DNA of 64,000 nt. Source: Niastella vici. GTDB taxonomy: Bacteria > Bacteroidota > Bacteroidia > Chitinophagales > Chitinophagaceae. Below, in pieces: positions 18,163 through 29,500 of the stretch. How positions within the stretch are numbered: position 1 is the first letter of the stretch; each line of letters opens with the position of its first letter. The translations under genes were made by a program, and so were the position numbers. The notes under the pieces were generated by a model. The model was not told the DNA's origin, made no database searches, and saw only the letters and a program-made list of their open reading frames with translations. The stretch spans positions 124,001 through 188,000 of the forward strand of contig NZ_LVYD01000046.1 of the NCBI RefSeq assembly GCF_002077945.1. The letters are read 5' to 3'.

Positions 18163-18990
18163 TTATTGCACCTTAACCTCGTATATAAATGGCCATCTTT
18201 TACCCGTTACCAGCATTTGGCCGGTGGCAGGGTTGTAGGCAATGCCATTCAGTACATCGGCGCCGGGACGCAGTGCAGCAGCTTCCTTTTGCAGGTTTTC
18301 CAGGTCAATACGGCCAACAACCTTACCCGTGGCGGGGTCAATCTTCAGGATATACGGTGTTTCCCACTGATTGGCATAAATATACCCGTTGATGAATTCC
18401 AGCTCGTTGATATTGGCAACCGGGCCGTTGTTATCGGTTACCCGCAGAATGTTCAGCAGTTTGAGCGAGTCGGGCGCCAGGTAATACAGGTTGCTTGAAC
18501 CATCGCTCATTATAAGGTGGGTTGAATCGTGCGTAAGACCCCAGCCTTCTTTCGCCGGTATTTTGAATTCCTTTATTTTTTTAAAAGTGGCAGCATCATA
18601 TACGAAACCAACCTGGCTTGTCCAGGTGAGGTGGTACAGCTTATCATTAAAAAAGGTGATGCCTTCCCCGAAATACTTTGATTTATCCAGCTGAACTTTC
18701 GGGGTCACTTTGCCCGTTTTCAGGTCGCTGATACCCAGTTCAGAAGGGTAGGGGCTTTCATCGGCATTACCGCCCGAGCTTTCAAAAAGCTGTCCTTTAT
18801 AGAATTCAAGGCCTTCGGTGAAATAAGAGGTATCGTGGGGGTATTTATTTACAACGGCATATTGTATAGTTGGCGGAGCTGCATTCCCGCTATTGCCGGT
18901 ATCGCCAGGGCTGGTGGTGCTGGCATCATTATCATTACAGGCAGCCAATATGGTCAAAAGAACGGTAGCCGCAAAAAGTATCTTCTTCAT
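18163..18990 (-). CDS. glutaminyl-peptide cyclotransferase lipoprotein
   Basis: This 275-residue protein has a lipoprotein signal peptide (LLTILAACNDND, lipidated Cys18). The mature domain is a beta-propeller of the plant/bacterial glutaminyl cyclase type: it starts VVNKYPHDTSYFTEGLEF and contains GEGITFFNDKLYHLTW and LTHDSTHLIMSDGSSNLYYL. These enzymes convert N-terminal Gln of exported proteins to pyroglutamate, which protects them from aminopeptidases. In Bacteroidota, many exported proteins expose Gln after signal peptide cleavage, as several in this window do (AQ^ endings), so a periplasmic role fits. It is convergent with and touches the methyltransferase gene. Confidence 0.92.
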   Translation of the reverse strand: MKKILFAATVLLTILAACNDNDASTTSPGDTGNSGNAAPPTIQYAVVNKYPHDTSYFTEGLEFYKGQLFESSGGNADESPYPSELGISDLKTGKVTPKVQLDKSKYFGEGITFFNDKLYHLTWTSQVGFVYDAATFKKIKEFKIPAKEGWGLTHDSTHLIMSDGSSNLYYLAPDSLKLLNILRVTDNNGPVANINELEFINGYIYANQWETPYILKIDPATGKVVGRIDLENLQKEAAALRPGADVLNGIAYNPATGQMLVTGKRWPFIYEVKVQ

Positions 18991-19205
18991 AATATCGTAA
19001 TATGGAGTAAGCTATCAAAAATACGATCGGAAAGATAAGTAAAGCTAAAAGAATAATTAATTTTTGGATTTATTGGGGGCGGGGTGAGGGATTTTTACGG
19101 GTAACTCCCTGTGACAATCCAGACCTCCCGGAATTTTGTTTTAATAGAAACTTTCATTTGCTTTACATTCATTATCACCTGATCACCGGTTCTGTGAAAT
19201 TATTT

Positions 19206-19296
19206 ACACGTTTATTGGCTAAAATAACACGGTTATTGCCAAATCTACACGACTATTAGAATTATTGGCCGGGTAATAATAAAGTAATTAGTTTTG
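19206..19296 (+). promoter_or_regulatory. promoter of the RHS operon with three 21/20-bp direct repeats
   Basis: Three direct repeats, ACACGTTTATTGG (starts 19206), ACACGGTTATTGC (19227) and ACACGACTATTAG (19247), are spaced 21 and 20 bp. A TAnnTTTG -7 element, TAGTTTTG, lies at 19289-19296, beginning 42 bp after the start of the third repeat. TTG at 19265-19267 could be a weak -33. The same layout recurs at 44320-44410 and 45807-45897 on the minus strand. The leader from here to the first gene is about 190 bp. Bases 18991-19205 hold no other recognised feature. Confidence 0.75.
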
Positions 19297-19357
19297 ATTT
19301 TGTAGAACCGACTTATTGCGCTGATTAGGATTATTAACACCAACCAAACAGACCTTT

Positions 19358-19438
19358 ATGAGTAAACCCTATTACTATCTGTTTTATCTGCGACTGATTG
19401 AACTTCTTCTTAAACCGGAGATCTCTTTCCGGAAATAA
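19358..19438 (+). CDS. possible 26-codon leader peptide
   Basis: A short open frame, ATG at 19358 and TAA at 19436, encodes 26 residues beginning MSKPYYYLFYLRLIELLL. It lies inside the predicted 5' leader of the RHS operon. Its last codons contain an inverted repeat, CCGGA / TCCGG, around 19414-19432. No clear ribosome-binding site is visible. It could be a regulatory leader peptide or chance; there is no coding-bias evidence because it is too short. Confidence 0.25.
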   Translation: MSKPYYYLFYLRLIELLLKPEISFRK

Positions 19439-19492
19439 CATCTCAACTGTCCCATATTGTAAGTATTCCGCTTTGATTCTCAAACGCGAACT

Positions 19493-21889
19493 ATGAATTC
19501 TATGTCTATACGGCATGTATTGGCTATTGCATGCTTATTATTAATGTCAAATATTATAGTGGTAACTGCTTATTCGCAGGAGAAAATACCAATGAAATCC
19601 GATTCCCTGAAATCGAAGGTAAAAGGTGGGATTAAACGCGAACTGGCAGGTATGAAAGGGAATGTGCGTTTGCCTGAAACGGATACCTTATTGCCATTGA
19701 AAGAATGGAAGAATATGAAAGGGGAGTTTAACGGTCTGTTAAATGAACCGAAAGTCATTCAGCAACAGCTGCTTTCAAAAGTGGCCCTTTTCGATGATGC
19801 AAAGTTTGTGAAACCGGGAAAGGTGAATGCATCTGTTGAATATACCTTTTTACAGGATACTTCAGGTATGGAGTTGGGTTCTTTAAAAAGTTTGGGAAGT
19901 GTTTACAGTTATGATCTTAGTACGGGGTTAGCGTTATTTGAGCTGCCGGTTAATTTTTCATTCAGGGGAATGAACGGTGTTTACACTTCCGATTACACTT
20001 CTTTTAATAAGTTGTTGAAGTTCAACTTTGATCATAAGAAGTATATGCAAACGATCCAAAGCAAAGTTGCGGATAAATTGGACCCCGATGCGCTCACTGC
20101 CCTCACCATGAACAGGATCAATGCAATAAAAAGCAATTATGAGAAATCGTTACGATCAGAGATCGAAACATTACAAAATGAATATGCACAAAAATACAAG
20201 TCAACTGTAAAACTGCCCGATGGGGTTACAGATCTGTCGAAAAACGATCTTTCGGTATTAAAGAGCCGTTTAATGACAGAAGCCAATCCAACTATCGGCG
20301 CCATGGCCGATTCTGCCATGGTTGGGAATGAGGCGTATGAAAAAAAGCGGGAGGTGCTTGAAAAGATCTACCAGAAAATAGCAGCAGGAAAAGAAAAGTT
20401 TGAAAATAATAAGTTGATAAAACAGTTGAAAGCAAACCTGCCGTTCACCCGCGACAGTTATAAAACGTTCTTAAAACAACCGGCCAACCTCGAAAAGGTT
20501 GTTGACGAACATATGGAACTGAGCACTGTTCAGCGGTTGTTTATGAATATGACAAAGTTGGATATGGGGCAGAATGCGTTAAAAGAGGGCGATTTTTCAC
20601 TGCAAAATGTGATCAACACAGGCGTTAATACCGAATTTAAAAACAAGAAGGCAAGTGTGGGAGTTATTTATGGTAGAAATAATAACCTCAATAACTGGTT
20701 GCAATCTGGTTTAACAAGCGGTGTCGCCAATGAGTATTCAAGCATGGCCGGGTTTAAACTGGGATCGGGGACAGGGAGCGCCGTACAACAATATATTGCG
20801 GTGAACTTCTTTGACTTCAAAGATTTTTCACAATTAGGAGCAGGCGATAACCCGCTTCAATCGAAATATATGGCGGTTCCCCAGCGGCGCGACGCAACTA
20901 TTTCATTTCATTCCGATTTTGAAGTGGCGCCAAAACACAAAGTAATACTGGATGTTTCCAGGTCTTTTGGTTCATATACCAATAACATGTCGGCCGATAG
21001 CCAGGTTTATAAAGCAAATCCCTATAATAATTTAGTTGGCGATGCCGGTAAAGCGAATTATGCCGCAATGGTCGACTATAAAGGGGAGATATTGAATAGT
21101 GATGTAAGCGTTTTTGTAAAAAAGGTAGGACTGGGGTATAATAATCCCGGTAACATATTGCTGCGGGCCGGTGAAACAAAACTGGGATTTGGTGTTTCGA
21201 GAAAAGTGAATAAGCAACTGACGGTACGTTATAATATTGATTACAGCAAGCGCGATTTTGATCCGGCCAAAATATATACAAACAAAGCCCTTAACAACAA
21301 GCTTCAGTTAAGTTACCGCATAAACCGCAACAACCGGGTGGCGCTGACCTGGCAACATACTGGCTATAGATCAAAATTGTTTGTTGACGGCGCGAGCCGG
21401 GGAAGCAATTCCCGCCTCCAGGCTGATGGTTCCTATAGTGTACGCGCATGGGGAAAGAAGATCACGAATAATGTGACCATCAGCCACCAGCAAATGAATG
21501 TGCCCATGTTGTTAGGTGAGAACTATAAAAGCTCTTCGATGCTGTTGATGCATGCATCATCCATCGCAATAAATAAGAATCCCCTGATGTTAACCTTGTT
21601 GCTGAACCGCTCTAATAATAAAGACTACCTGTTTAACACCTCGATGTTCAGTTCGGAGGTAAGTTATATTTATCCCGTAACCGCTACCGTCCGGTTGGGA
21701 AATAGTGTGGGCTATTACGATAATACAGGCTGGAACAAACAATTGGGAGTTAAACAACAGGTAAGTGCCATATTAATACAGAAACTGAATATAGACATTG
21801 ACTTTACCTATAAAAAAGCAGTAGCAACCATAAGACCTGAACTGGCAAACCAACTTTTTGTATCGGCCGGAATGCACCTTAACTTTTAA
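19493..21889 (+). CDS. outer-membrane barrel with helical periplasmic domain, first gene of the RHS operon
   Basis: The 798-residue protein has a signal peptide ending TAYSQ. Residues about 30-180 are mixed. About 180-350 are strongly helical and charged (YEKSLRSEIETLQNEYAQKY; VLEKIYQKIAAGKEKFENNK), likely a periplasmic coiled-coil. From about 375 to the end, alternating strands form an outer-membrane beta-barrel (ASVGVIYGRNNNLNNW, KLGFGVSRKVNKQLTVRYN). The last residues are AGMHLNF, with the C-terminal Phe usual for barrels recognised by the BAM machinery. The family is not recognised by name. As first gene of a tight operon with two giant secreted RHS proteins that lack a type IX C-terminal signal, it is a good candidate for their anchor or exit channel. 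That role is inference. Its stop codon abuts the next ATG. Confidence 0.78.
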   Translation: MNSMSIRHVLAIACLLLMSNIIVVTAYSQEKIPMKSDSLKSKVKGGIKRELAGMKGNVRLPETDTLLPLKEWKNMKGEFNGLLNEPKVIQQQLLSKVALFDDAKFVKPGKVNASVEYTFLQDTSGMELGSLKSLGSVYSYDLSTGLALFELPVNFSFRGMNGVYTSDYTSFNKLLKFNFDHKKYMQTIQSKVADKLDPDALTALTMNRINAIKSNYEKSLRSEIETLQNEYAQKYKSTVKLPDGVTDLSKNDLSVLKSRLMTEANPTIGAMADSAMVGNEAYEKKREVLEKIYQKIAAGKEKFENNKLIKQLKANLPFTRDSYKTFLKQPANLEKVVDEHMELSTVQRLFMNMTKLDMGQNALKEGDFSLQNVINTGVNTEFKNKKASVGVIYGRNNNLNNWLQSGLTSGVANEYSSMAGFKLGSGTGSAVQQYIAVNFFDFKDFSQLGAGDNPLQSKYMAVPQRRDATISFHSDFEVAPKHKVILDVSRSFGSYTNNMSADSQVYKANPYNNLVGDAGKANYAAMVDYKGEILNSDVSVFVKKVGLGYNNPGNILLRAGETKLGFGVSRKVNKQLTVRYNIDYSKRDFDPAKIYTNKALNNKLQLSYRINRNNRVALTWQHTGYRSKLFVDGASRGSNSRLQADGSYSVRAWGKKITNNVTISHQQMNVPMLLGENYKSSSMLLMHASSIAINKNPLMLTLLLNRSNNKDYLFNTSMFSSEVSYIYPVTATVRLGNSVGYYDNTGWNKQLGVKQQVSAILIQKLNIDIDFTYKKAVATIRPELANQLFVSAGMHLNF

Positions 21890-22993
21890 ATGAAGCGGGT
21901 TATGAAACGAATATATTCAATACTAATAGGGTTTTTGTTTGTGTGCCAGATTTCGTATGGGCAGTTTGTGATCTATTTTCAACCCGAAATATATGGCCGT
22001 ACCATTGATGGGCTGGGCTCTTTCCAGGTTCAGAATCTTACTGGTGCTGTTATGAGCGGGCAAATAGTAATAACCGTGCAGGAAACTGTGACCAAATCGC
22101 CTGTAGTTACCATTACAACGCCCCTTACGAATATTCAGCCTGGCACGGCTAATTTTCCAAGGAATGTGTATGCCGGCAGCCTGTTCAGGTTTTCATCAAA
22201 TGCCTATGCAAGCATAACGAATCAAACAAAGAATTTTCCGCCGGGACAGTACTCATTCTGCTATCAATTTGTAAATGGAGATAAGCAGGGAGATGATTTC
22301 GAAAATTGTTTTGATGCCGAAATACAACCACTTGTACCCCTGGCGCTTATTTACCCTGCAGATGGCGATAAAATATGCCAAAAGCGGCCAATGCTGACCT
22401 GGCAACCGCCCATTCCATTCAATGCATCCATGCGGTTCAGGTTATTATTGACTGAAAAGAAAGAAGGGGAGGCAGTGGAGAACCTGCTGGTAAATGCTCC
22501 ATTATTATTGCTTGATAACATCACTACAACCAGTATCAATTATCCATCGGGCCATCCTGATCTTAAAGAAGGCAAGACCTATGTATGGCAGGTAATTGCT
22601 TATCAGAATAATGTAGTGATGTCGCGGTCGGAAATGTGGGAGTTCACTGTGCAATGTAACGAGCCCCAAAAACAACTGCCAACCGACAGTTACCGGGAGC
22701 TAAAGTTATTAATGAATGGCAATCATTATATCGCCAACCGGTCTTTGAAGTTTTCTTTCCAGAATAATTACAACATCAGGAAATTAAGCTATACCATTTA
22801 CGATATCGGCAATGGAATGAAGCCACTGAAATATTGTCCGGAAGTTACATTGACCACGGGACTGAATAAGGTGGATATCGATTTAACTGAAATGGAACTG
22901 GAGCCAGGCAAACATTATTTACTGAAAGTGCATCCATTCAATGAGCCGGATATACAGGTACGGTTTATTTTTGAGGATAAAGATTTTGAATAA
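21890..22993 (+). CDS. secreted beta-sandwich protein of the RHS operon
   Basis: A 367-residue protein whose start codon directly follows the TAA of the barrel gene; a second ATG at 21902 is possible. A signal peptide (ends ISYGQ) is followed by an N-terminal beta-domain (about 25-155, with FQVQNLTGAVMSGQIVITVQ). An Fn3-like domain (about 155-265) contains LIYPADGDKICQKRPMLTW and LKEGKTYVWQVIAY, and a third beta-domain runs to the end. The N-terminal part resembles the TANFOR-type domains of Bacteroidota surface proteins, but this is only a weak match by eye. The zero spacing suggests translational coupling, so it is probably a structural partner of the barrel. Confidence 0.72.
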   Translation: MKRVMKRIYSILIGFLFVCQISYGQFVIYFQPEIYGRTIDGLGSFQVQNLTGAVMSGQIVITVQETVTKSPVVTITTPLTNIQPGTANFPRNVYAGSLFRFSSNAYASITNQTKNFPPGQYSFCYQFVNGDKQGDDFENCFDAEIQPLVPLALIYPADGDKICQKRPMLTWQPPIPFNASMRFRLLLTEKKEGEAVENLLVNAPLLLLDNITTTSINYPSGHPDLKEGKTYVWQVIAYQNNVVMSRSEMWEFTVQCNEPQKQLPTDSYRELKLLMNGNHYIANRSLKFSFQNNYNIRKLSYTIYDIGNGMKPLKYCPEVTLTTGLNKVDIDLTEMELEPGKHYLLKVHPFNEPDIQVRFIFEDKDFE

Positions 22994-23009
22994 GTAATCT
23001 ATAAATATA

Positions 23010-23501
23010 ATGGCAAGGGAAATCATTTATAGGATCGTGCTCCTGGGTACGGTATGGGCGTTCATATGTTTACAGGCATGTGAATCTACGGCGGCAAAAG
23101 TAAAGCCGGTGATAAAACATATGGCAGAAATACACAGGAAAGGATCTGACCTGTATTTAGACGAGGCAGACAGCCGGCAGGTAATGAAGGCCGGTAGCAA
23201 CAATAATTTTATTGCATATAAAATAGGATTCACAGATAGCCTGACGGATGATAAAAAATTTGAGCAGAAACGAATCGAATATTATGACTACCGGATGGTC
23301 AATGACTGGAAAGCGGTTGTTAATGGTGATTCCATTTCACCGGTTTTCTTTCAACCGGTGACCGGTTTGAACAAAATGAATAGAGAAGGGATACTGGTGT
23401 TTGAATTGCCTACGGGCAGCCAACCCGATGCATTGGTATATGACGATTCATTCGGCAATTGGCAAAAACAGATTATTGCTTTAAACCCCCATTTAAAATA
23501 G
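23010..23501 (+). CDS. small lipoprotein of the RHS operon
   Basis: This 163-residue protein has a hydrophobic N-terminus ending ICLQACES, a plausible lipobox with Cys24. The mature part is a mix of short strands with no recognised motif (YKIGFTDSL, GILVFELPTG). It lies 16 bp after the beta-sandwich gene and 10 bp before the giant RHS-like gene, so it is co-transcribed and likely part of the same surface assembly. Function unknown. Confidence 0.65.
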   Translation: MAREIIYRIVLLGTVWAFICLQACESTAAKVKPVIKHMAEIHRKGSDLYLDEADSRQVMKAGSNNNFIAYKIGFTDSLTDDKKFEQKRIEYYDYRMVNDWKAVVNGDSISPVFFQPVTGLNKMNREGILVFELPTGSQPDALVYDDSFGNWQKQIIALNPHLK

Positions 23502-23511
23502 GTTAAAAGAA

Positions 23512-26500
23512 ATGCGTAACAGAACTAAAAAATGTACGGCCTGGTTCTTCCTGATCATTTTTGGAATTGAAACCTTTTTCCCGGGAATGGCGTATGCATT
23601 AACATCGGGACCTACACAACCGGAAATGCAAAAGTTCAAACCGGCGGGAGACAGCGAGATGGTGGATCTGTTTACCGGTAATTTCAAGTATAATATTCCT
23701 TTGGTTGACGTGGGCGGGTACCCGCTAAATTTATCGTATGGTTCTGGCGAAGGTATGGAAGATGAGGCCAGCTGGGTTGGCTTTGGGTGGTCTTTAAATC
23801 CCGGCGCCATCAACAGAACCGTGCGAGGATTACCGGATGATTTTAAAGGTGAAAAAATTAGAAAAGACTATTCCAGGAAAGAATTTAGAAAAATTGGCGG
23901 GAATATAATCCTGAAGCCTTCTTTATTCGGCTGGGAAATAGGCAGCCCCAGTATTAAAGTCGGCATTTATAAAGATAACTATTACGGGGTGGGTGCCGAA
24001 GTAGGCTTAAGCTTAGGTAACATGCTGGGTAAACAGATAACAGGCCCGTTTAACCTGGGTCTTGACTTTACTTCTGACAACCGCGAAGGTGCAACCTTTA
24101 CTCCTTCTTTGTCGTTAGCGATCATGGATGATAAGCAGAGAGAAGAGCATACAGTTTCACTCAATGGATCGTTGACCTATAATACGAGGTCAGGATTAAA
24201 GCAGATCTCATTGGGCAGCTCTTTCTCTACCCGGGCAGAGGCAGGAACCGACTTTAATTACTTTGAACAGTCTGCTGTTAAGTATTTCGGTCAAACCTGG
24301 ACGCCATCCTTTTTCACCAACACCAGGAGCCATGGGTTTACATTCAGTTTTGACATTGGGGCAACCCTCTTTGGCGCTTATGTGGGCATCGGTGGCCAGG
24401 GCTATACATATAGAGAACATATTTTAGAGAAGACCACATATGCGCCGGCATTTGGTTATATGAATTATCTCAAAGGCCGGCAGAACACGAATGCCTTAAT
24501 CGATTTTAATCGCGAAAAAGAAGGCGTGTATATTCCCGGAACGCCGAGTATACCTATTCCGGTGGCGACACAGGACATTTTTACTGCCACCGGTCAGGCT
24601 GGTTCGCTGCAATTCAGACCCTATTTCAATGGGAACTATATGGTTTTTGATAAGGCGTTTAATAATTCCACCAATAATACTTCAGTGGGTTTAACCGTTG
24701 GCGGCGGCAATCTGGTAAAGATCGGGGGGCGGGTTAATTACCTGGAAGGCGAGGCTAACACGGGGAAATGGGCTTATCACAATTCCTTTTTAAATTATAA
24801 TGGCGAACCGAAGTTCGATGAGGTAGCCAAACCAGATGTAGAACCCGTGCATTTTAAGCAAACAGGAGAATTGACAAGAGTAGATGAGGATTATTATAAT
24901 TTAGTGAGAAAGGATAAAACGGTTCAGGTTGCAGCCAATGATAACGTTCATCGAGGACCGTATGCAATGACCTGGACTGAATTTCTTAGCCACGAACCCG
25001 GTTGGGATAATATAGGTAATAAAGAATTAAAAAAGAATAAGCGGGAGGTGCGTACTGCTTCAATCAGCTATCTGAATGCCAACCAGGCTGAAAGATATGG
25101 ATTGGATAAATTTATTAATGGAGAAGAAAGATATGTGCCCGGAGGAGAGAAAAGCGAACAACATATTTCCGAAATAACCATTACCGATGATGCAGGCAAA
25201 CGAATGGTATATGGCATTCCGGTATATAACAGGGGGCAATATGAAGCAACGTTCTCAGTGAAGCCGCAGTTGGGCAACGACCTTGACAAAGCCCGCAAAA
25301 CCGGCCTGATCACTTATGATGTAGGAGATAATACAAAAGCAAATAATAAGGGAAGAGATAATCTTTTTTCAAGAGAGTACATTCCGCCTTATGCCACTTC
25401 GTATTTGCTTACCGGTGTGTTGTCGCCCGATTATGTAGATCTTACGGGGAATGGCATTACAGATGATGACCTGGGTACGGCCTATAAATTCACTTATAAC
25501 CGTACTACCAAAAACTTTCAATGGCGTGCACCTTATGCTGCCAATTCGGCCAACTTCAACGAAGGGTTTATCAGTGATCCTAAAGATGATAAAGGAAGCT
25601 ATGTGGGCGGAACCAAAGAGCTTTGGTATATGAATACGGTAGAAAGCAAAACCATGATTGCCGTTTTTGAAACCTCTGACCGGCAGGATGGATTGGGCGT
25701 ATTGGGCGAGAATGGTGGACAAAATCCCAATATTAAACTCAAAAAACTCGATCGTATAAAATTATATTCAAAGGCCGCCTGGGTAAAAGATGGCGCTAAT
25801 GCCGTTCCCATAAAAGTTGTTCATTTTGAATATGATTATTCAATTCATCCGAACGTTCCTAATAATACCGGGGCTGCAGTAGATAAGAACGGTGTTACTT
25901 TAACCAACCCGAACGACCCCGCCAACGTTAATCAATCAAAAGGGAAACTTACTTTAAAACGTGTATACTTTACATTCGGCAATAACACCAGAGGAGAGAC
26001 CAATCCCTATGAATTTTCGTACGACATGCGAAATGTGGCTAATGAGTTTGGGAACACATTGCCGGCGCCAAACCCATATCCGTACGATCAAAGCCAGAAC
26101 GCGCCGGAAGTAAATAACTCGTACGCGATGCGCCAGAGCGACCGCTGGGGCACTTATAAACCTACCTGGTATAATCATTTAACCAGTAATTCCACCAGCA
26201 ACGGCGCGCTGAATAATTCAGAATTCCCATATGCCATCCAGGATAACGATGATGCAAATACGGGAATTGCTTATAACGAGCGAACATTAGACGGGCTCTT
26301 TGCCTCTATGTGGCAGCTCAATAAGATCATAACGCCAACCGGCAGTACCATTAATATAGAATATGAGGCCGATGATTATGGGTATGTGCAGGACCGAAGG
26401 GCCATGCAAATGTGCTTTATTAAAGGTATTGGTAACAATTCTACAGCATCCACAGGTATGGTAGGCTCAGATGGTTTTACCGTAGAACTACCAGAAAAGG

Positions 26501-29500
26501 CCGTTGACGATAATGATTTCAAGAAAAAGTATTTGAAAGGGCCCGATGGCTTAATGCCTAATAACATTTATTATAAAATATTTACCGATCTCAATAACCA
26601 GGGGCGTAAGGAATATGTGCAGGGATATGCAGAAATAAGTCCTGATGACTGCAAACTGATTGGCACCAATAGCACGCTGGCATTTATTGCACTTAAGAAA
26701 CTGAGCGGTTATAGCCCGGTTTCAAAAGCTGCCTGGCAAATGTTGAAAACAGAGCTGCCGCAATTTGCGTACGATCATTATGACAATGCAGATGAGCCTT
26801 CCTTCTCACAGGCGGCCATCAAGTCACTGGTTCAGGCGGTGCTTAATATGAAAGAGTTCTTTGTGTCTTTTGAAAAATCGGCCAGTCGAAAAAGTTTTGC
26901 CAATACTATTGACCTGTCGAAAAGTATGATCAGGCTTTGCAATCCTTCTTACAATAAATTGGGTGGCGGCTCCCGTGTTAGAAAGATAACCATTGAAGAC
27001 GCCTGGAACGAGATGTCGCATCAAACCGGTAAAACAGCCAAATATGGCCAGTTATATGAGTATAATCTTACAGATGGAACTTCTTCGGGCGTGGCGGCTT
27101 ACGAACCACAGATCGGTAATGAAGAGAACCCCTTCCATGAACCTATACCTTATTCGGAAAAGGTGCACTGGGCGCCCGATAAAGTACATTTTATTGAGCG
27201 GCCCTTTTGTGAAAGCTATTTCCCATCAGCAGTTGTAGGATACAGTAAAGTAACAGTTACCAATTTTGGGGATACCTATGCGCAGGGCGGTGCATTGGAA
27301 AAGTTCTCGGGGTATACTGAGTATGAGTTTTATACTGCAAAGGATTTCCCCACGCTGGTTGATAACCTGCCACTGCACTCGATGTGGTATGAAAATAGTA
27401 TGTTGTTAAAATTGTTTAGCGCCACCTATATCAAGAAAGTGGTTACCTCGCAGGGCTTTAAAGTTGAGCTGAATGATATGCATGGCAAGCCCAAATCGGT
27501 TAAAATGTTTGATATGGGCGGCAGTAAGATCTCATCGGTAGAATATTTTTATAATGTGGATGATGAGAACGCCCAACGGAAGAATTTAAATAATAGCGTA
27601 GATATTGTAAAGCCCGATGAAGGCTGGAAAATAGAACCCGCATTATTGGGAATGGATGTGGATATAGCTACGGATGTGCGCGAAAGCACCGATCAAAGTT
27701 TTGGTATAGGTGTGGGCGCCTATGCGGGCACAACGATCATGCCAATTGGACCTTTTCCGGCGCCTGTTTTTTACGGAGCCGGTAACCTGAGTTATAATCT
27801 TACCAAAAAAGCATACAATTCCATTTCATTTGTCAAAGTCATTCAAAAATACGGTATCGTAAAAAAGGTTCGCACTGAGAAAAACGGTTCTTCCATTACA
27901 TCAGAAAATCTGTTGTGGGATGGGCAAACAGGAAATGTATTGTTGACAAGGACCGAAAATGAATTCAATGATTATACCTATGCCTTCAACTATCCGGCTT
28001 ATTGGGCCGAAGGACATGAGGGAATGGGCGCTGCGTATAAGAATATCGGTGCAGTATTTACATCCTTTATTACTGCATCAGATGGTAAAATTCCCCAGGC
28101 GTATGAGCCGTATTTAGTGCCAGGCGACGAACTGATAGCTGAGGTTTACCAAAAAGGGTGGATCATCAGGTCAACAGCCGATAATTCATTACGATTTATT
28201 GATGAGGATGGAAGGTTTATTGCCACCAATGGAAAATATTATGTACTACGGTCGGGCCGAAGGAACCAAACCAGTGCGGAGGTAGGCCGCATAGTTTGTA
28301 TGAATAACCCCATTGTGGAAACGGGTTCGGGCAGGACCCTGCAATTCAGTGTAGCCAATAAAATACTGGATGCCAAAGCAGTGTTATACAGTAATGAGTG
28401 GAGTGTGCCTGTGCCCGATCAATTGACATCAAACTGCTCTGCTTTTACACCTTATGGTGGTGTGTATGGTAATTACACAGTGAGTTCTCAGTCGGCGCCA
28501 GCTTGCCGTGATTATTTTAAGGCAGGTGCAGGCAGTGAAATAAGCCGGAGCTATTTAAGCTTTTCTACGAGCAGTCTTCCTGCCGGCGCCCAAATACAAT
28601 CTGTTAAACTAAAACTTAAACCGTCTACCTGGAATGGCTCCAATGCATCAAAGCTTGAAAGAGTGAAGGAGATCCGTGACTGTAGTACTGCTGGACAGGT
28701 AACCTGGCAAAACCAGCCGGCTGTTGCCACAACCAATATGGTGTCTTTGCCAGCCATCAGTTCCGACGATTTTGTTTACGCTGATCTAACTGCCATGTTT
28801 AGGGAGTGGTTTTTGGCAAAGGATATACCTGAATTCAGCATCAGGCTCAGCCTGGCCAGCGAAAGTGGTAATAGCTTTATTAACTTTTGGGGGCTTAATG
28901 GAGAACACGGATTTCCTTTACCGGAATTAACGGTATGTTACAAGTTCGATGCATGCGTTGATCCCATTGATCAGGTTGTGAATCCTTATGTTAAAGGAGT
29001 TTTAGGTAACTGGCGGCCAAAACAAAGTTTTGTGTATATGGTTGACCGCGAGCAAAAGACCGGACTCAGCAGTCTTCCGGGTTCAACAAACATCCGCACT
29101 TCCGGCGCTTATCTGGCATTTAATCCTTTCTGGGAATTCCAGCCTGCAGGCAATTTGCACAGCAATGTTCAGGTCGATAACCCACCGGTTACTGAACGTT
29201 GGGTGTGGGCTTCCAAATCGGTTTACTATGACGGTAAGGGAAATGAAATAGAAAGTGTTATTCCAATAAACCGCGACCGGCAGGGGAATATAGATGTGGT
29301 GACCAATCCTTTCAGATACAGTACGGCGTTATATGGATACCGCGAATCGGCAGCCATCGCTGTTGCCACTAATGCCCGTCATAATGAAATCGCATTTGAT
29401 GGATTTGAAGATTACAATTTTACGCTTCAGAATCTGGTGCTACCCTGTCCGGAAAAACGTCATTTCGATTGGGGATTGGCTAATTCAGGTACCAACTGGT

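Noticed and set aside
19358-19438. attenuator controlled by the leader peptide
   Set aside because: No run of one amino-acid codon coupled to alternative hairpins is visible, so only a possible leader peptide is reported.
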